From: Polytrichum commune
Taxonomy: Eukaryota > Streptophyta > Polytrichopsida > Polytrichales > Polytrichaceae
Assembly: GCA_950295325.1 (NCBI GenBank)
Contig: OX485805.1
Location: 9,116,501 to 9,180,500 of the forward strand
DNA length: 64,000 nucleotides
Direction of reading: 5' to 3'
In this document: positions 24,452 through 34,200 of the stretch, in pieces
Layout of the letters: the number at the start of each line of letters is the position of its first letter
Numbering within the stretch: position 1 is the stretch's first letter
Notes under the pieces: generated by a model
What the model saw: only the letters and a program-made list of their open reading frames with translations
Databases searched by the model: none
Told to the model about the DNA's origin: nothing
Made by a program: the position numbers and the translations under genes

Positions 24452-25520
24452 TCAGCAACCCTGTTGAGGTCGCGGGTTTGCCAGCACAACCCGGTGTTTA
24501 TTCCTACCACTAATTCAAACCATCCACCACTGCTGCTAACCCATGATCCGCTTCTGCTGACACTTCTCGCCAGCGGAATCTACGACATCCCATTAAATGA
24601 TCGAATGATCGCATCTTGCTAGATAATCTACAAAAGGGTTGCCACAGCAAGCAAAGCTACCATCAACAAAACTCCGCTGCTCTGCACAATTGAAGCTCCG
24701 CTCATGGCTTCAGAAGGCCCGGGGGACATGCTTCCTGGGGCCATGCTTGCGGGGGACACGGCGGGGGCCTTCACAGGGCTCTTCGCCGGGCCCCTCATGG
24801 GTGCCATCACTGGTGCCTTCACCGGAGCCTTCATGGGGGCCCCGCTGGGTGTGGTCGTAGCAGGGGCCATGGAAGGTCCCGTTGAAGGGCCCATCATGGG
24901 GGCGCCCACGGGAGCTACGCTGGGAGCAGGGGTGGGTGCCGTGGGCTTCAGGTTCAAAGGCACCAGCACATTGTCGATCTGGAAGAAGCTGTAGTTGTAT
25001 GGGGCGGCGGTCACATTGGTGATGATCACTGCCTGAGAAGGAGATCCCGGGGCAGCGGCGCTCACTGAGATCACATTGTTGGCCATGCCGGTAATGTTCA
25101 CGAATCCGTCTTGTCCGTTGGCGCGTCCGGTGGTCTGATAAAGAGTCGTCACCTGGGATCCGGGAGTGTAAGCCAAAGTCTGGAGGTTGCCCACATCCAG
25201 GTACTGCAACAGGACGTGGTAACTCAAAGCGTCGGCAACCTCCTGTGCGGTCAGGGTTTGGTGGGAAGCCACGAAGTTGTTCAGCACGGTGTTGTCGGGC
25301 ATGAGGAAGGTCAGAGAGCTCCTCATGTCCACTTCATTGATGATTCCTGTGGAAATCAGTAGTTGCCTGAAGGTGGAGTAATTGGGAAATGGTGCCAACA
25401 GATCCTCAACATTCTGTGCACTCGCTGCGACGCTGCACAGGAGAAGTGCAGCCACGAAAAGCTGCGCGGTAGAAGACTTCATGGTGGCCGATATATCTAC
25501 AACCTCGTGAATCTGTGATA
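24452..25520. repeat. FLA1 copy of an identical 1,069-bp tract
   Basis: By eye this segment is identical to 32101-33169 (constant offset 7,649). It covers 176 bp of 3' flank, the whole coding sequence and 38 bp upstream of the ATG. Identity stops sharply on both sides: A versus G at 24451/32100 and A versus T at 25521/33170. Outside it the two units are related but clearly diverged. Confidence 0.85.
24628..25482 (-). CDS. fasciclin-like arabinogalactan protein, copy 1
   Basis: 284 aa. Residues 1-22 form a signal peptide (MKSSTAQLFVAALLLCSVAA). One fasciclin domain follows, with H1-like SSLTFLMPDN and the conserved YH in LSYHVLLQYLD; several NxT/S glycosylation sites (NYS, NIT, NVT) lie in or near it. 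About residues 190-260 are an Ala-Pro/Met-Pro-rich arabinogalactan region with many AP, SP and TP dipeptides, the substrate of prolyl hydroxylation and O-glycosylation. The C-terminus (EAMSGASIVQ plus a hydrophobic tail) fits a GPI-anchor signal. Family members act at the plasma membrane-wall interface in adhesion and wall assembly. The start at 25482 has context GCCACCATGA; an in-frame ATG 17 codons upstream is rejected because it would precede the signal peptide and lie in the probable 5'-UTR intron. Single coding exon. First of three tandem paralogues. Confidence 0.93.
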   Translation of the reverse strand: MKSSTAQLFVAALLLCSVAASAQNVEDLLAPFPNYSTFRQLLISTGIINEVDMRSSLTFLMPDNTVLNNFVASHQTLTAQEVADALSYHVLLQYLDVGNLQTLAYTPGSQVTTLYQTTGRANGQDGFVNITGMANNVISVSAAAPGSPSQAVIITNVTAAPYNYSFFQIDNVLVPLNLKPTAPTPAPSVAPVGAPMMGPSTGPSMAPATTTPSGAPMKAPVKAPVMAPMRGPAKSPVKAPAVSPASMAPGSMSPGPSEAMSGASIVQSSGVLLMVALLAVATLL

Positions 25521-26165
25521 ACCACCAATGCAAACCCTAAACTTCAGTCACATTCTTCATCTACTACATCCCAAATGTAAACCTCTAGTCCCAAACAGTT
25601 AAATTCAGGAATGAAGAAACCTACAAGAATGGTCCCGTGTCCAGATTGCTCTCCCACAATCCGTAACCTAGTGAACCATTCGCCAGCATCTACAACTAGG
25701 AAGATCACCCTGAGCAATGCCTAGACAAAGGAATCGTGTCTCAAAGTGAACTTTTGAGACATCCTATTGAAGACCTTTATAAGACAAAAGAGCTGCAAAT
25801 TGAGATGATTATTCTGACATACTGAAGCTAAGACGATCTTTAAACGAAGGCATCCGAACATGTACTAAATCGCAGGAAAAGATTTAACTTTTTTAGCTAA
25901 TAGAACGCAGATATAGCATAAATCTCTCAATTACAATTGTAGGCAATACCAATCTAGGCAATGAACTACTGAATTACACTATACCACTAAAGAATTCAGG
26001 TGCCAATGAAAGACGACTTGTTGAAGGCAGTGATCGAAACCTACACTATGTGCACCGTATGCGAATCTAAAGGCAATCTATAACTCGGAGCACGAGATTT
26101 CCTGCACTGAATGCTTCTGAATACGTAACAACAGATGCTACCAAAGATGAGTATGTAGAACAAAC
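25513..26165 (-). other. probable 5'-UTR intron of FLA copy 1
   Basis: On the minus strand a donor AG|GTTTGT at 26165 and an acceptor TATCACAG at 25513 bound a 653-bp stretch without coding sense. The donor and its surroundings are conserved at the same place in copies 2 and 3. The tract shared exactly with copy 2 ends only about 8 bp inside this intron. Inferred from sequence only; no transcript evidence. Confidence 0.45.
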
Positions 26166-26305
26166 CTCTGAACTGTAAAGAACACCAAAGAGTAATTGGC
26201 TAGAAAGAGCAGGGGAGCCAGGATCCTCTGCTGCTCCTATTCCTCGTGTGAAGTCTCGGAGAAATGAAGCAGTGAGGATGTGAGGAACTAAGGAGTTTTC
26301 TGCGA

Positions 26306-26313
26306 CATATATG
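26306..26313 (-). promoter_or_regulatory. TATA box of FLA copy 1
   Basis: CATATATG on the minus strand, preceded by TGTGTG and followed by TCGCAGA. The same block stands at 33948 and 37664 in the paralogues, about 130-140 bp before the putative intron donor. Conservation in otherwise diverging DNA supports a core promoter. Confidence 0.6.
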
Positions 26314-26399
26314 CACACAATAGATGGCTGAGTCACGTAGATCCTGCCAGCGTCTGAAGCGTAAGTTAGATTTAGATATATATTAATTTACCACTCGGA

Positions 26400-26560
26400 T
26401 AAGAGACAAATCCTCGATCGGTAATTCAGTAATTCTTTGAATATTTGTCGAACTCGTTGAATGTGACTAAACCCTTAACGGCCACTTAACGGCCCAGTGA
26501 GAGGTGGAGCTCAAGGGCTCGTCACAAAAGAGCAGTTGGGAGGCCCCGTCCACGGATCAC
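26400..26560 (-). promoter_or_regulatory. conserved upstream block of FLA copy 1
   Basis: Strings shared with copy 2 are TTGTCGAACTCGTTGAATG, the direct repeat TTAACGGCC.CTTAACGGCC (26475-26494) and AAAGAGCAGTTG (26527-26538). The last is also kept in copy 3. The spacing to the TATA box is similar in copies 1 and 2. Candidate transcription-factor sites; AACGGCC and CAGTTG contain MYB-like cores (AACGG, CNGTTR). Confidence 0.5.
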
Positions 26561-26749
26561 ATCCATATGCTAAAAAAACAGAAAACATTTATAATTTATG
26601 GTCCTCTCACAGTAATGTACATATGTATGCAAATTGATCTGAAGTCAGAATCCAGAAGTACTGATTTGAATTTTCATCATAATCACAAATTTCATATTTG
26701 TGATGAGAAAAGTTGACATGATTGGTAAGAGTTACAAATTTTGGTAGAC

Positions 26750-29600
26750 TGGTAGAAATCTGCAAGCAGAACAAAGTCAACTGTAAATACTGCACCAGTA
26801 GTATTTTAGTTAGTGTCATCCATTCTATTCTGTCTTGCTCAATACTAATTGTAATCTGTCCATGTGGTGTCCCCAAAACTAAATGCAATGTAACATTATT
26901 TGTCATCCCTTGTTGAAAAAAATTGGGCATTATAGATATACAATGTTTTAAGTATTGTCACTTACTAAGTGATTTTTCGACCAAACTTCAATCATCCAAA
27001 AAATATTTTATTACAAAATTGTTAGGTTGCAGAATATATCAAATTGTGTTAATAGTTGGCATAGATTTCAATTTTTTTTTAAATTTTTTAAATTTTAAAT
27101 TTTTTATCATCCATGATAGTTATTGTAAACTTATTCATATGTTTTCACAGTGACCTAAAACACCATATGACACTAAATACAATATTTAGTGTAGTAAGGA
27201 CCCCGGTTAATCTCTAGATCTTTTCCTAGGCTTTGCACAATTTGTATTCTTGATCATAATGACGCTCTTGGGTCGAATAGGAGGAATAGAAGTCGTGATG
27301 AAAGCTTGTGGATGTCTATTACCAGATTATTGAAAGTTTGACCATCACTCAACAGTTTGGCACTAGGACCCAATACCCATGTTGCCTCAAGGGAACTTAA
27401 CAACAATTTGGGGATCGGTTTGGACCATCATGACCAACCTTTTCTTTTTGGAATGTTTTGAATATTGAATGGTTGGCTTTAGGAAATTGTGGAATTGTTG
27501 CATATGTGGTTATTAAAAACATGTTTATTTAGGATATCTTGCCACAAATAACTTAACATTTTTGACACACTAGCTATACACAGTGAAAGCAAGATTGAAA
27601 TATATGGCAATATTTATAGTAAGAAAGTAATAGCCAAAGGCGATAGATAAATTGCTTGAATCTAGAAATGGTCATGAGGGTCTAAAGCCAAACCTCAAAT
27701 TAGCTAAAACGTGGATTTTTTCTAAGAGTTGGCTCAGGTGTGAGGGGTAGACCTCTTGGACATATCAACTTACAATAATATTTGCTTAGGATGGATGGGC
27801 ACTCAAGGTCATAAATCTTGCTTCTAGAGAAGGACGCCTCTGATTCATGAGCAAACCAAGCATGCTTGCGAGCAGAGGGCACATCCAAAGGCATTGGACC
27901 ACACACATTCCTCAAGCTTACGAAGTATACTTTGAGGGTAGTGTTGGGCTTCAACTTACCCCCCTTTGACATGATTGTGATTGACATGGATTCAAGATTC
28001 ACAGTCAAGGTTGATCGCAGAGGGAGGGTTGGCCACATAATTACAAAGAGGACCAAATCACCAAGTGACCAGATCACCAAGTAGATCAAATTACCAAGAA
28101 AACGAGATTCATTTGTGTTGTGCTCGTACCAAAAAATGAGATTCACCTCATATTCAACCACATCCCACGCTATACCAATAACATTCATAAAAACAACCAC
28201 AAATCATAACAAAACAAACACGTAATAAAAATATGAAGGAAGGAAGCTTTGAGCTTCCTTGTTTGGCTGAGGCAATAGAGCACAATCAAGGAATTGGCCC
28301 TTGAATCCATCCCCCACAATCACACAAGTTCCAACAATTTCAACCATGATTGCTACATGACAATTGCTCACCACTCCCCCAAGAAGAAGAAGAACTTTGG
28401 CCCACATGACCAGCGTGAATGAACAGTCTATTGGGGGGAGTGCTATCATCGTGGTCTCCATGACCAAGATGACGGATGCTACCCTTGATGCACTCTTTCA
28501 AGGGTAGACTCTATAGCTACAAAGTAATAAGTACAAATGACAAGAAATAAGTAGGATTGATATTTTGTTTAGTTTTTATGGTTGTGTGTTGGATGGCCAC
28601 TCCTTTAAGTTGGAGTATAGCCCCCCCAACCCCATTGTAGTTGGAAGTGCACATGTATAAACTCCCCATCAAGGAACAAAAACTTGGCAAGTTGGAATTG
28701 CAGAGTGAGCAACAAAGAGATTGGTCACTAGTCATTGCAATTACCAACATTACGCATTAGCAACCAATGTACATTCATCCTAGGTGATGAAACCAAAGGC
28801 GATGGCGAATTGGCAGTTTGTGACTACTATGGCAATGAAGAGCTCATAGGCGATGAACAAAGTGACAATGAAAAGCTAAGGGAGGGGGAAAATGGGCACA
28901 TGAGATCTCACATGTGACAATGAGACTCAAATCTGTTGGCAAGGATGTCGCATCGCTGGCTAAATGTAGAGGAGGATGGCAACTAAGAGAAAATGAGTAG
29001 GGCTTCCAGGTTAGTGGAGGGGCCACTCTAGACAAGTGGCAACCAAAGTAATGATGGTCCTTGCCACTCTGTGAACCTGGAAATTTTAACACATGTTTCT
29101 TGTGGTTCCCAAATTTGTTTTGATATTTGGCCCCTTTTAGCCCTCAAGAAAAGGTTTATCAAGACTAATCGGTGACATGGGAGTAACCTGGCAAGGCCTT
29201 CAAGACTAGTGGTTGCTTTGGTTGTTCACGTGGGGCACGGGTGTAACTAGTATATAGACAATTATGGACAATTCTGAACTAAAATAACACTGGATGTCTG
29301 CTTCAATATCTCCACTATGATGCCAAATACATGTGCACATCATGTCTACGGTCTTTTGATATATAGTCACCTACATAACACTACATGTTGAGTACAAATA
29401 ACAACACTTGAAACACAAATGTTCACATTTCTCAAAATTGCTTGCTTAATTCCAAACTCGTCAAAAATTTGGAAATGCCTAAATGTCAGTGGTGTCAAAC
29501 TTCCAACTGCAAATCTTAAATTGGTATCAGTTCAACCACTTTGGGAAATTATGTCTCTTTCCCTCAACTATCGACTCAAGGTGAAGAGAGGTTCCTTCTC
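26750..29600. other. extra ~2.8-kb segment present only in FLA unit 1
   Basis: Sequence matching FLA unit 2 stops near 26750 and resumes near 29650 (compare 34430 onward), so this stretch looks inserted or lost elsewhere. It contains a CACTA-like MITE end at about 27155-27194. A 166-codon minus frame (27700-28200) matches no family I recognise. No second terminus or target duplication was found. Confidence 0.4.
27155..27194. mobile_element. single CACTA-like MITE end
   Basis: Read on the minus strand from 27194: TACTACACTAAATATTG, then ATTTAGTGTCATATGGT. This is nearly the same as the left end of the MITE at 6706. No partner end was found, so it is a fragment. Confidence 0.45.
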
Positions 29601-29649
29601 CCCTTGAATTTATAGAGAGAAACAAAAGAAAGAAAAGCTCAAAGAATTT

Positions 29650-31120
29650 AAGGGTAACTTTACTAACCTTGAAGACTTGATCATGATCTACTAGTCAAGG
29701 TGTACCTTGAGATGTGAAATACTTCAAGAGGTATAGAAGATAACCACTCATAAAACTTAAAGATCAAGCTTCTAGAGGTGATAGATGATTCCAATAACTT
29801 ATTCTAGGATAAACAAGTGATAAGAAATGATATATGTTAGCAAGATCTAATCATTAGAAATTGAGAGTCTCAGGGATATGAAGATCTGAGCTTTCAAAAT
29901 GACATTTCTGGGTCGTTCACACTTCTTGCTTGATAGCTCTTACTCGAATGAATTAATTGAAGAGTCTGTGTTAACTCTCTCCTCAAGACCTTTCCAACTT
30001 CCTCAACCTATGGACCACATAACCAGGCGAGTGGAGAGTGACTGCCACAATTGTATTCTCTTCAAAGGCAATTGTCCTCCAAATTTGTGCACACAAACCT
30101 CTTAAACCCAGGCACTCATCTCATGATCAACAGAGAAAATGTCAGCTCTCTTCAAGGAAATTCTTAGTCAGAAGTGAGACATTAACATGGCCATCCATCC
30201 GATCAGGAATAAGTTACATGGAACAAGGCCAAAGACTGTAAGATTACCTTGCTGAAGGTGGGCTACCTAATTACTCGTGGATGCTTCAACTTCAGGGTAG
30301 AGTAGCAAAATGAATGAAGACACTAAAATTTCAAAAAGCAAAAGATTCAAAATAGCCATGCAGAATTCATGGAAAACGAGACCCAGGAAAGAAGAACAAA
30401 TTTCATGAGCTCGAACTACATGATGTTCACACAGCTTCTTCAAATCATCTTCATCCTTTTCTCAACCGATATTCTCAATTCATTTATGTTCGCCCTACAG
30501 ATAAGGTCCTTCTCAGCTTCCACATAGATTACCATCTGTCACAGTGTGCATTGATGAGGAACAGGAGGAAGGTTCAGCTTGAGAAAACGCGTGTGATTCA
30601 TTCAACTCAGTAATGCCACTGACAACCTATTAAAGCTGAGCGTTTTAGAGGAAACTCTTGATAGAAACAAACTGCTCAATGCTAAATATTCCAGTTAACT
30701 AGTGCCAGGTTCCCCCACATAGGGTATGAGCGTAAGCATTCTAGGAAATATGGAGTGTACGAAGATGCTAGGATATAGGGAGGCAGATTAAGCGCAGATC
30801 AAGCATAAGGAATTGTGGAAAGTCCAAAACGCCATTGTACACAGGTCTTCACCTCCGCTTGATTAACCTGCAAGCCAATGTTCATATAAGGTTTGTGGAT
30901 CTTGTGTGGTCAATCTACTTAACTGGACATCTATTTTGATTGGTATGTGGCAAAGCTTGTAGTTAAATTATGACACTGAAGAAACACATATTGCGATAGA
31001 ATTAAATTAGGGTTCAGAATGTAGACATCATTCTCCTATACAAAACTGGGGAAGGTCTATGTGATCGTTTGAACCAGTTGTGAGCAGAAGAAAAGGGAGA
31101 TAAGTTTGGATAAGTAACAA
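29650..31120. other. distal upstream part of FLA unit 1
   Basis: This stretch aligns, with much divergence, to 34430-35690 in unit 2, and its first part to 38280-38520 in unit 3. Examples are 'CATAAAACTT..GA.CAAGCT.CTAGAGG.GATA' and 'CACATAAC.AG.CGAGTG'. Non-coding; it defines the extent of the tandem duplication. Confidence 0.5.
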
Positions 31121-31180
31121 AATCACGCATGACATTTCAAATTTCTGTGCAATACTAAGCAAACTTGCCTTTCATGAAGA

Positions 31181-31936
31181 AAGGATACTATCAATTCAAA
31201 ACATATTAAGGATACTATCAATTCAAAACATATTAAGGATACTATCAATTCAAAACATATTAAGGATACTATCAATTCAAAACATATTAAGGATACTATC
31301 AATTCAAAACATATTAAGGATACTATCAATTCAAAACATATTAAGGATACTATCAATTCAAAACATATTAAGGATACTATCAATTCAAAACATATTAAGG
31401 ATACTATCAATTCAAAACATATTAAGGATACTATCAATTCAAAACATATTGAGGATACTATCAATTCAAAACATATTAAGGATACTATCAATTCAAAACA
31501 TATTAAGGATACTATCAATTCAAAACATATTGAGGATACTATCAATTCAAAACATATTAAGGATACTATCAATTCAAAACATATTGAGGATACTATCAAT
31601 TCAAAACATATTGAGGATACTATCAATTCAAAACATATTAAGGATACTATCAATTCAAAACATATTGAGGATACTATCAATTCAAAACATATTGAGGATA
31701 CTATAAATTCAAAACATATTAAGGATACTATCAATTCAAAACATATTGAGGATACTATCAATTCAAAACATATTGAGGATACTATCAATTCAAAACATAT
31801 TGAGGATACTATCAATTCAAAACATATTGAGGATACTATCAATTCAAAACATATTAAGGATACTATCAATTCAAAACATATTGAGGATACTATCAATTCA
31901 AAACATATTGAGGATACTATCAATTCAAAACATATT
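31181..31936. repeat. minisatellite, 28 copies of 27 bp
   Basis: Exactly 28 head-to-tail units of 27 bp, each opening with AAGGATACTATCAATTC or the same with GAGG. The first ten units are all the A type. The remaining eighteen are mixed (five A, thirteen G). One unit near 31703 has a C-to-A change. Because 27 is a multiple of three, long open frames run through it on both strands (266 codons on minus), encoding nine-residue repeats. Those frames are a consequence of the period, not evidence for a protein. The array lies about 340 bp beyond the FLA copy 2 stop codon and has no equivalent at the unit 2/unit 3 boundary. Confidence 0.95.
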
Positions 31937-32004
31937 GTAACTCATCACAAAGTACAGAGAGAGTAACACGAGAGAGGGTGAGCGAATGGTCATCAATGTT
32001 GCTA

Positions 32005-32010
32005 TTTATT
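32005..32010 (-). terminator. polyadenylation signal of FLA copy 2
   Basis: AATAAA on the minus strand in the context CTGAATAAATAGCAAC, about 270 nt after the stop codon. The same hexamer in the same context lies at 35785-35790 behind copy 3. Confidence 0.55.
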
Positions 32011-32100
32011 CAGGAATGATGAGGCTCCCATGTAGTTAGATCTGTTAGCCACATAAAGAATCAATAACTAATATACACAACTACTATGTAACATCTCTCG

Positions 32101-33169
32101 TCAGCAACCCTGTTGAGGTCGCGGGTTTGCCAGCACAACCCGGTGTTTATTCCTACCACTAATTCAAACCATCCACCACTGCTGCTAACCCATGATCCGC
32201 TTCTGCTGACACTTCTCGCCAGCGGAATCTACGACATCCCATTAAATGATCGAATGATCGCATCTTGCTAGATAATCTACAAAAGGGTTGCCACAGCAAG
32301 CAAAGCTACCATCAACAAAACTCCGCTGCTCTGCACAATTGAAGCTCCGCTCATGGCTTCAGAAGGCCCGGGGGACATGCTTCCTGGGGCCATGCTTGCG
32401 GGGGACACGGCGGGGGCCTTCACAGGGCTCTTCGCCGGGCCCCTCATGGGTGCCATCACTGGTGCCTTCACCGGAGCCTTCATGGGGGCCCCGCTGGGTG
32501 TGGTCGTAGCAGGGGCCATGGAAGGTCCCGTTGAAGGGCCCATCATGGGGGCGCCCACGGGAGCTACGCTGGGAGCAGGGGTGGGTGCCGTGGGCTTCAG
32601 GTTCAAAGGCACCAGCACATTGTCGATCTGGAAGAAGCTGTAGTTGTATGGGGCGGCGGTCACATTGGTGATGATCACTGCCTGAGAAGGAGATCCCGGG
32701 GCAGCGGCGCTCACTGAGATCACATTGTTGGCCATGCCGGTAATGTTCACGAATCCGTCTTGTCCGTTGGCGCGTCCGGTGGTCTGATAAAGAGTCGTCA
32801 CCTGGGATCCGGGAGTGTAAGCCAAAGTCTGGAGGTTGCCCACATCCAGGTACTGCAACAGGACGTGGTAACTCAAAGCGTCGGCAACCTCCTGTGCGGT
32901 CAGGGTTTGGTGGGAAGCCACGAAGTTGTTCAGCACGGTGTTGTCGGGCATGAGGAAGGTCAGAGAGCTCCTCATGTCCACTTCATTGATGATTCCTGTG
33001 GAAATCAGTAGTTGCCTGAAGGTGGAGTAATTGGGAAATGGTGCCAACAGATCCTCAACATTCTGTGCACTCGCTGCGACGCTGCACAGGAGAAGTGCAG
33101 CCACGAAAAGCTGCGCGGTAGAAGACTTCATGGTGGCCGATATATCTACAACCTCGTGAATCTGTGATA
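32101..33169. repeat. FLA2 copy of the identical 1,069-bp tract
   Basis: Partner of 24452-25520; no difference was found by eye. The tract boundaries fall 37 bp 5' of the ATG and 176 bp 3' of the stop. Confidence 0.85.
32277..33131 (-). CDS. fasciclin-like arabinogalactan protein, copy 2
   Basis: 284 aa, identical in sequence to copy 1 including synonymous positions: signal peptide, one fasciclin domain (SSLTFLMPDN, YHVLLQYLD), Pro/Ala/Met-rich arabinogalactan stretch, hydrophobic C-terminus for a GPI anchor. The start at 33131 has the same GCCACCATGA context; the in-frame ATG 17 codons upstream is again excluded. Flanks differ from copy 1 at roughly one base in four or five, so the identity is not explained by a recent whole-unit duplication alone. 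A minisatellite lies between this gene and unit 1. Expected location: outer face of the plasma membrane. Because the product equals copy 1, any divergence of function must come from the promoters. Confidence 0.93.
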   Translation of the reverse strand: MKSSTAQLFVAALLLCSVAASAQNVEDLLAPFPNYSTFRQLLISTGIINEVDMRSSLTFLMPDNTVLNNFVASHQTLTAQEVADALSYHVLLQYLDVGNLQTLAYTPGSQVTTLYQTTGRANGQDGFVNITGMANNVISVSAAAPGSPSQAVIITNVTAAPYNYSFFQIDNVLVPLNLKPTAPTPAPSVAPVGAPMMGPSTGPSMAPATTTPSGAPMKAPVKAPVMAPMRGPAKSPVKAPAVSPASMAPGSMSPGPSEAMSGASIVQSSGVLLMVALLAVATLL

Positions 33170-33818
33170 TCCACCAATTCAAACCCTAAACTTTAGTCAC
33201 ACATTCGTCATCTACTGCACTCCAGGAATCCCAAAATCCAAAATGCAAACTGCTAGTCTCACATAATTACATCCACGAACAAAGAAACCTACAAAACGAG
33301 ACCGTGTCCACATGCTCTCCCACAATTCGTAACCTTGACAGCGTGAAGGATGCCATAGCGTCTAAACTAAAGGAAGGTCATCCTAGGCAACGCCTACACA
33401 AAGGGACAGAGGAAGGGGCATTAATTTTTAAGATTAGAAGAGAAATCAAACGGACATTTAAATGATGGGAAGTCATGCTGAAATAGAGATGATACTTAAA
33501 CACAGGCATCCAAACCCCAAAGTTTGCAGGAAAATATTCAAATCTGCAGCTAATAACGCCGAAATCTCACAATTACAAAACCCCTGCAAAGTTTCAAGAG
33601 CATAACAATCTAATTACTGGTCTAATCGACTATACAAAGGAACTCAAGAATTCAAGTGCCAATCATAGATTAGTTGTTGAAGGCAGTGATCGAATCCTAC
33701 ATTGCTGCCCACCGCATACAAACCTAAAGCCTGTCTGTAACTCGGACCGAGAGATATCCTGCATTGAATGGTTCTGAATAGTTAACAAAAAGATGCAACC
33801 AAAGATGATAGAACAAAC
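33162..33818 (-). other. probable 5'-UTR intron of FLA copy 2
   Basis: Donor AG|GTTTGT at 33818 and acceptor TATCACAG at 33162 on the minus strand, 657 bp. The position is equivalent to that in copies 1 and 3. Inferred from conservation only. Confidence 0.45.
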
Positions 33819-33947
33819 CTCTGAAATACAAGGTACACCAAAGAGTTGACCAGAAAGAGCAGGGGGGCCCAAATCCTCTGCTGCTCTTACACCTCGTATG
33901 ATGCTACGGAGAAATGAAGAAGTGAGGAAGTGAGGAATTCTCTGCGA

Positions 33948-33955
33948 CATATATG
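33948..33955 (-). promoter_or_regulatory. TATA box of FLA copy 2
   Basis: CATATATG in the context GGTGTGCATATATGTCGCAG, conserved in copies 1 and 3. The upstream TTAACGGCC direct repeat (34125-34144) and AAAGAGCAGTTG (34177-34188) are kept at comparable distances. Confidence 0.6.
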
Positions 33956-34109
33956 CACACCGTAGGTGGCTGACTCATGTAGCTTCTGCTATCTACTGTA
34001 GTGTAATTTAAGTAGGTTTAGATTTAAATTAATTTATTACTCGGATCTGAGAAATAATCCTCGATCTGTAATTCAGTATTACTTAGAATACGATTTGTCG
34101 AACTCGTTG

Positions 34110-34200
34110 AATGTGACTAAATCCTTAACGGCCCCTTAACGGCCCAGTGAGGGGTAAAGCACAAGGGTTAATCACGAAAGAGCAGTTGTGAGGCCCCATC
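34110..34200 (-). promoter_or_regulatory. conserved upstream block of FLA copy 2
   Basis: TTAACGGCCCCTTAACGGCC at 34125-34144, GTGACTAAATCC beside it, and AAAGAGCAGTTG at 34177-34188. These match the block at 26400-26560. The AAAGAGCAGTTG.GAGGC string is the only long one also found above copy 3 (37911-37928). Confidence 0.5.

Noticed and set aside
24639-25362. Plus-strand frames opposite FLA copies 1 and 2 (repeated at 32288-33011 and 36004-36635)
   Set aside because: They mirror the Pro/Ala/Met-rich coding strand and exist only because the paralogues are similar.
25483-25533. Upstream in-frame ATG giving FLA copy 1 a longer N-terminus
   Set aside because: It would put 17 residues before a good signal peptide, lacks the GCCACC context, and lies in the probable 5'-UTR intron. 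The same applies to copy 2.
27700-28200. 166-codon minus frame as a gene
   Set aside because: No domain, no signal, no codon bias different from the surrounding DNA, and it lies in a segment found only in one FLA unit.
31181-31936. Regular short repeats resembling a CRISPR array
   Set aside because: The 27-bp units are directly adjacent with no unique spacers, and the context is a plant nucleus. It is a minisatellite.
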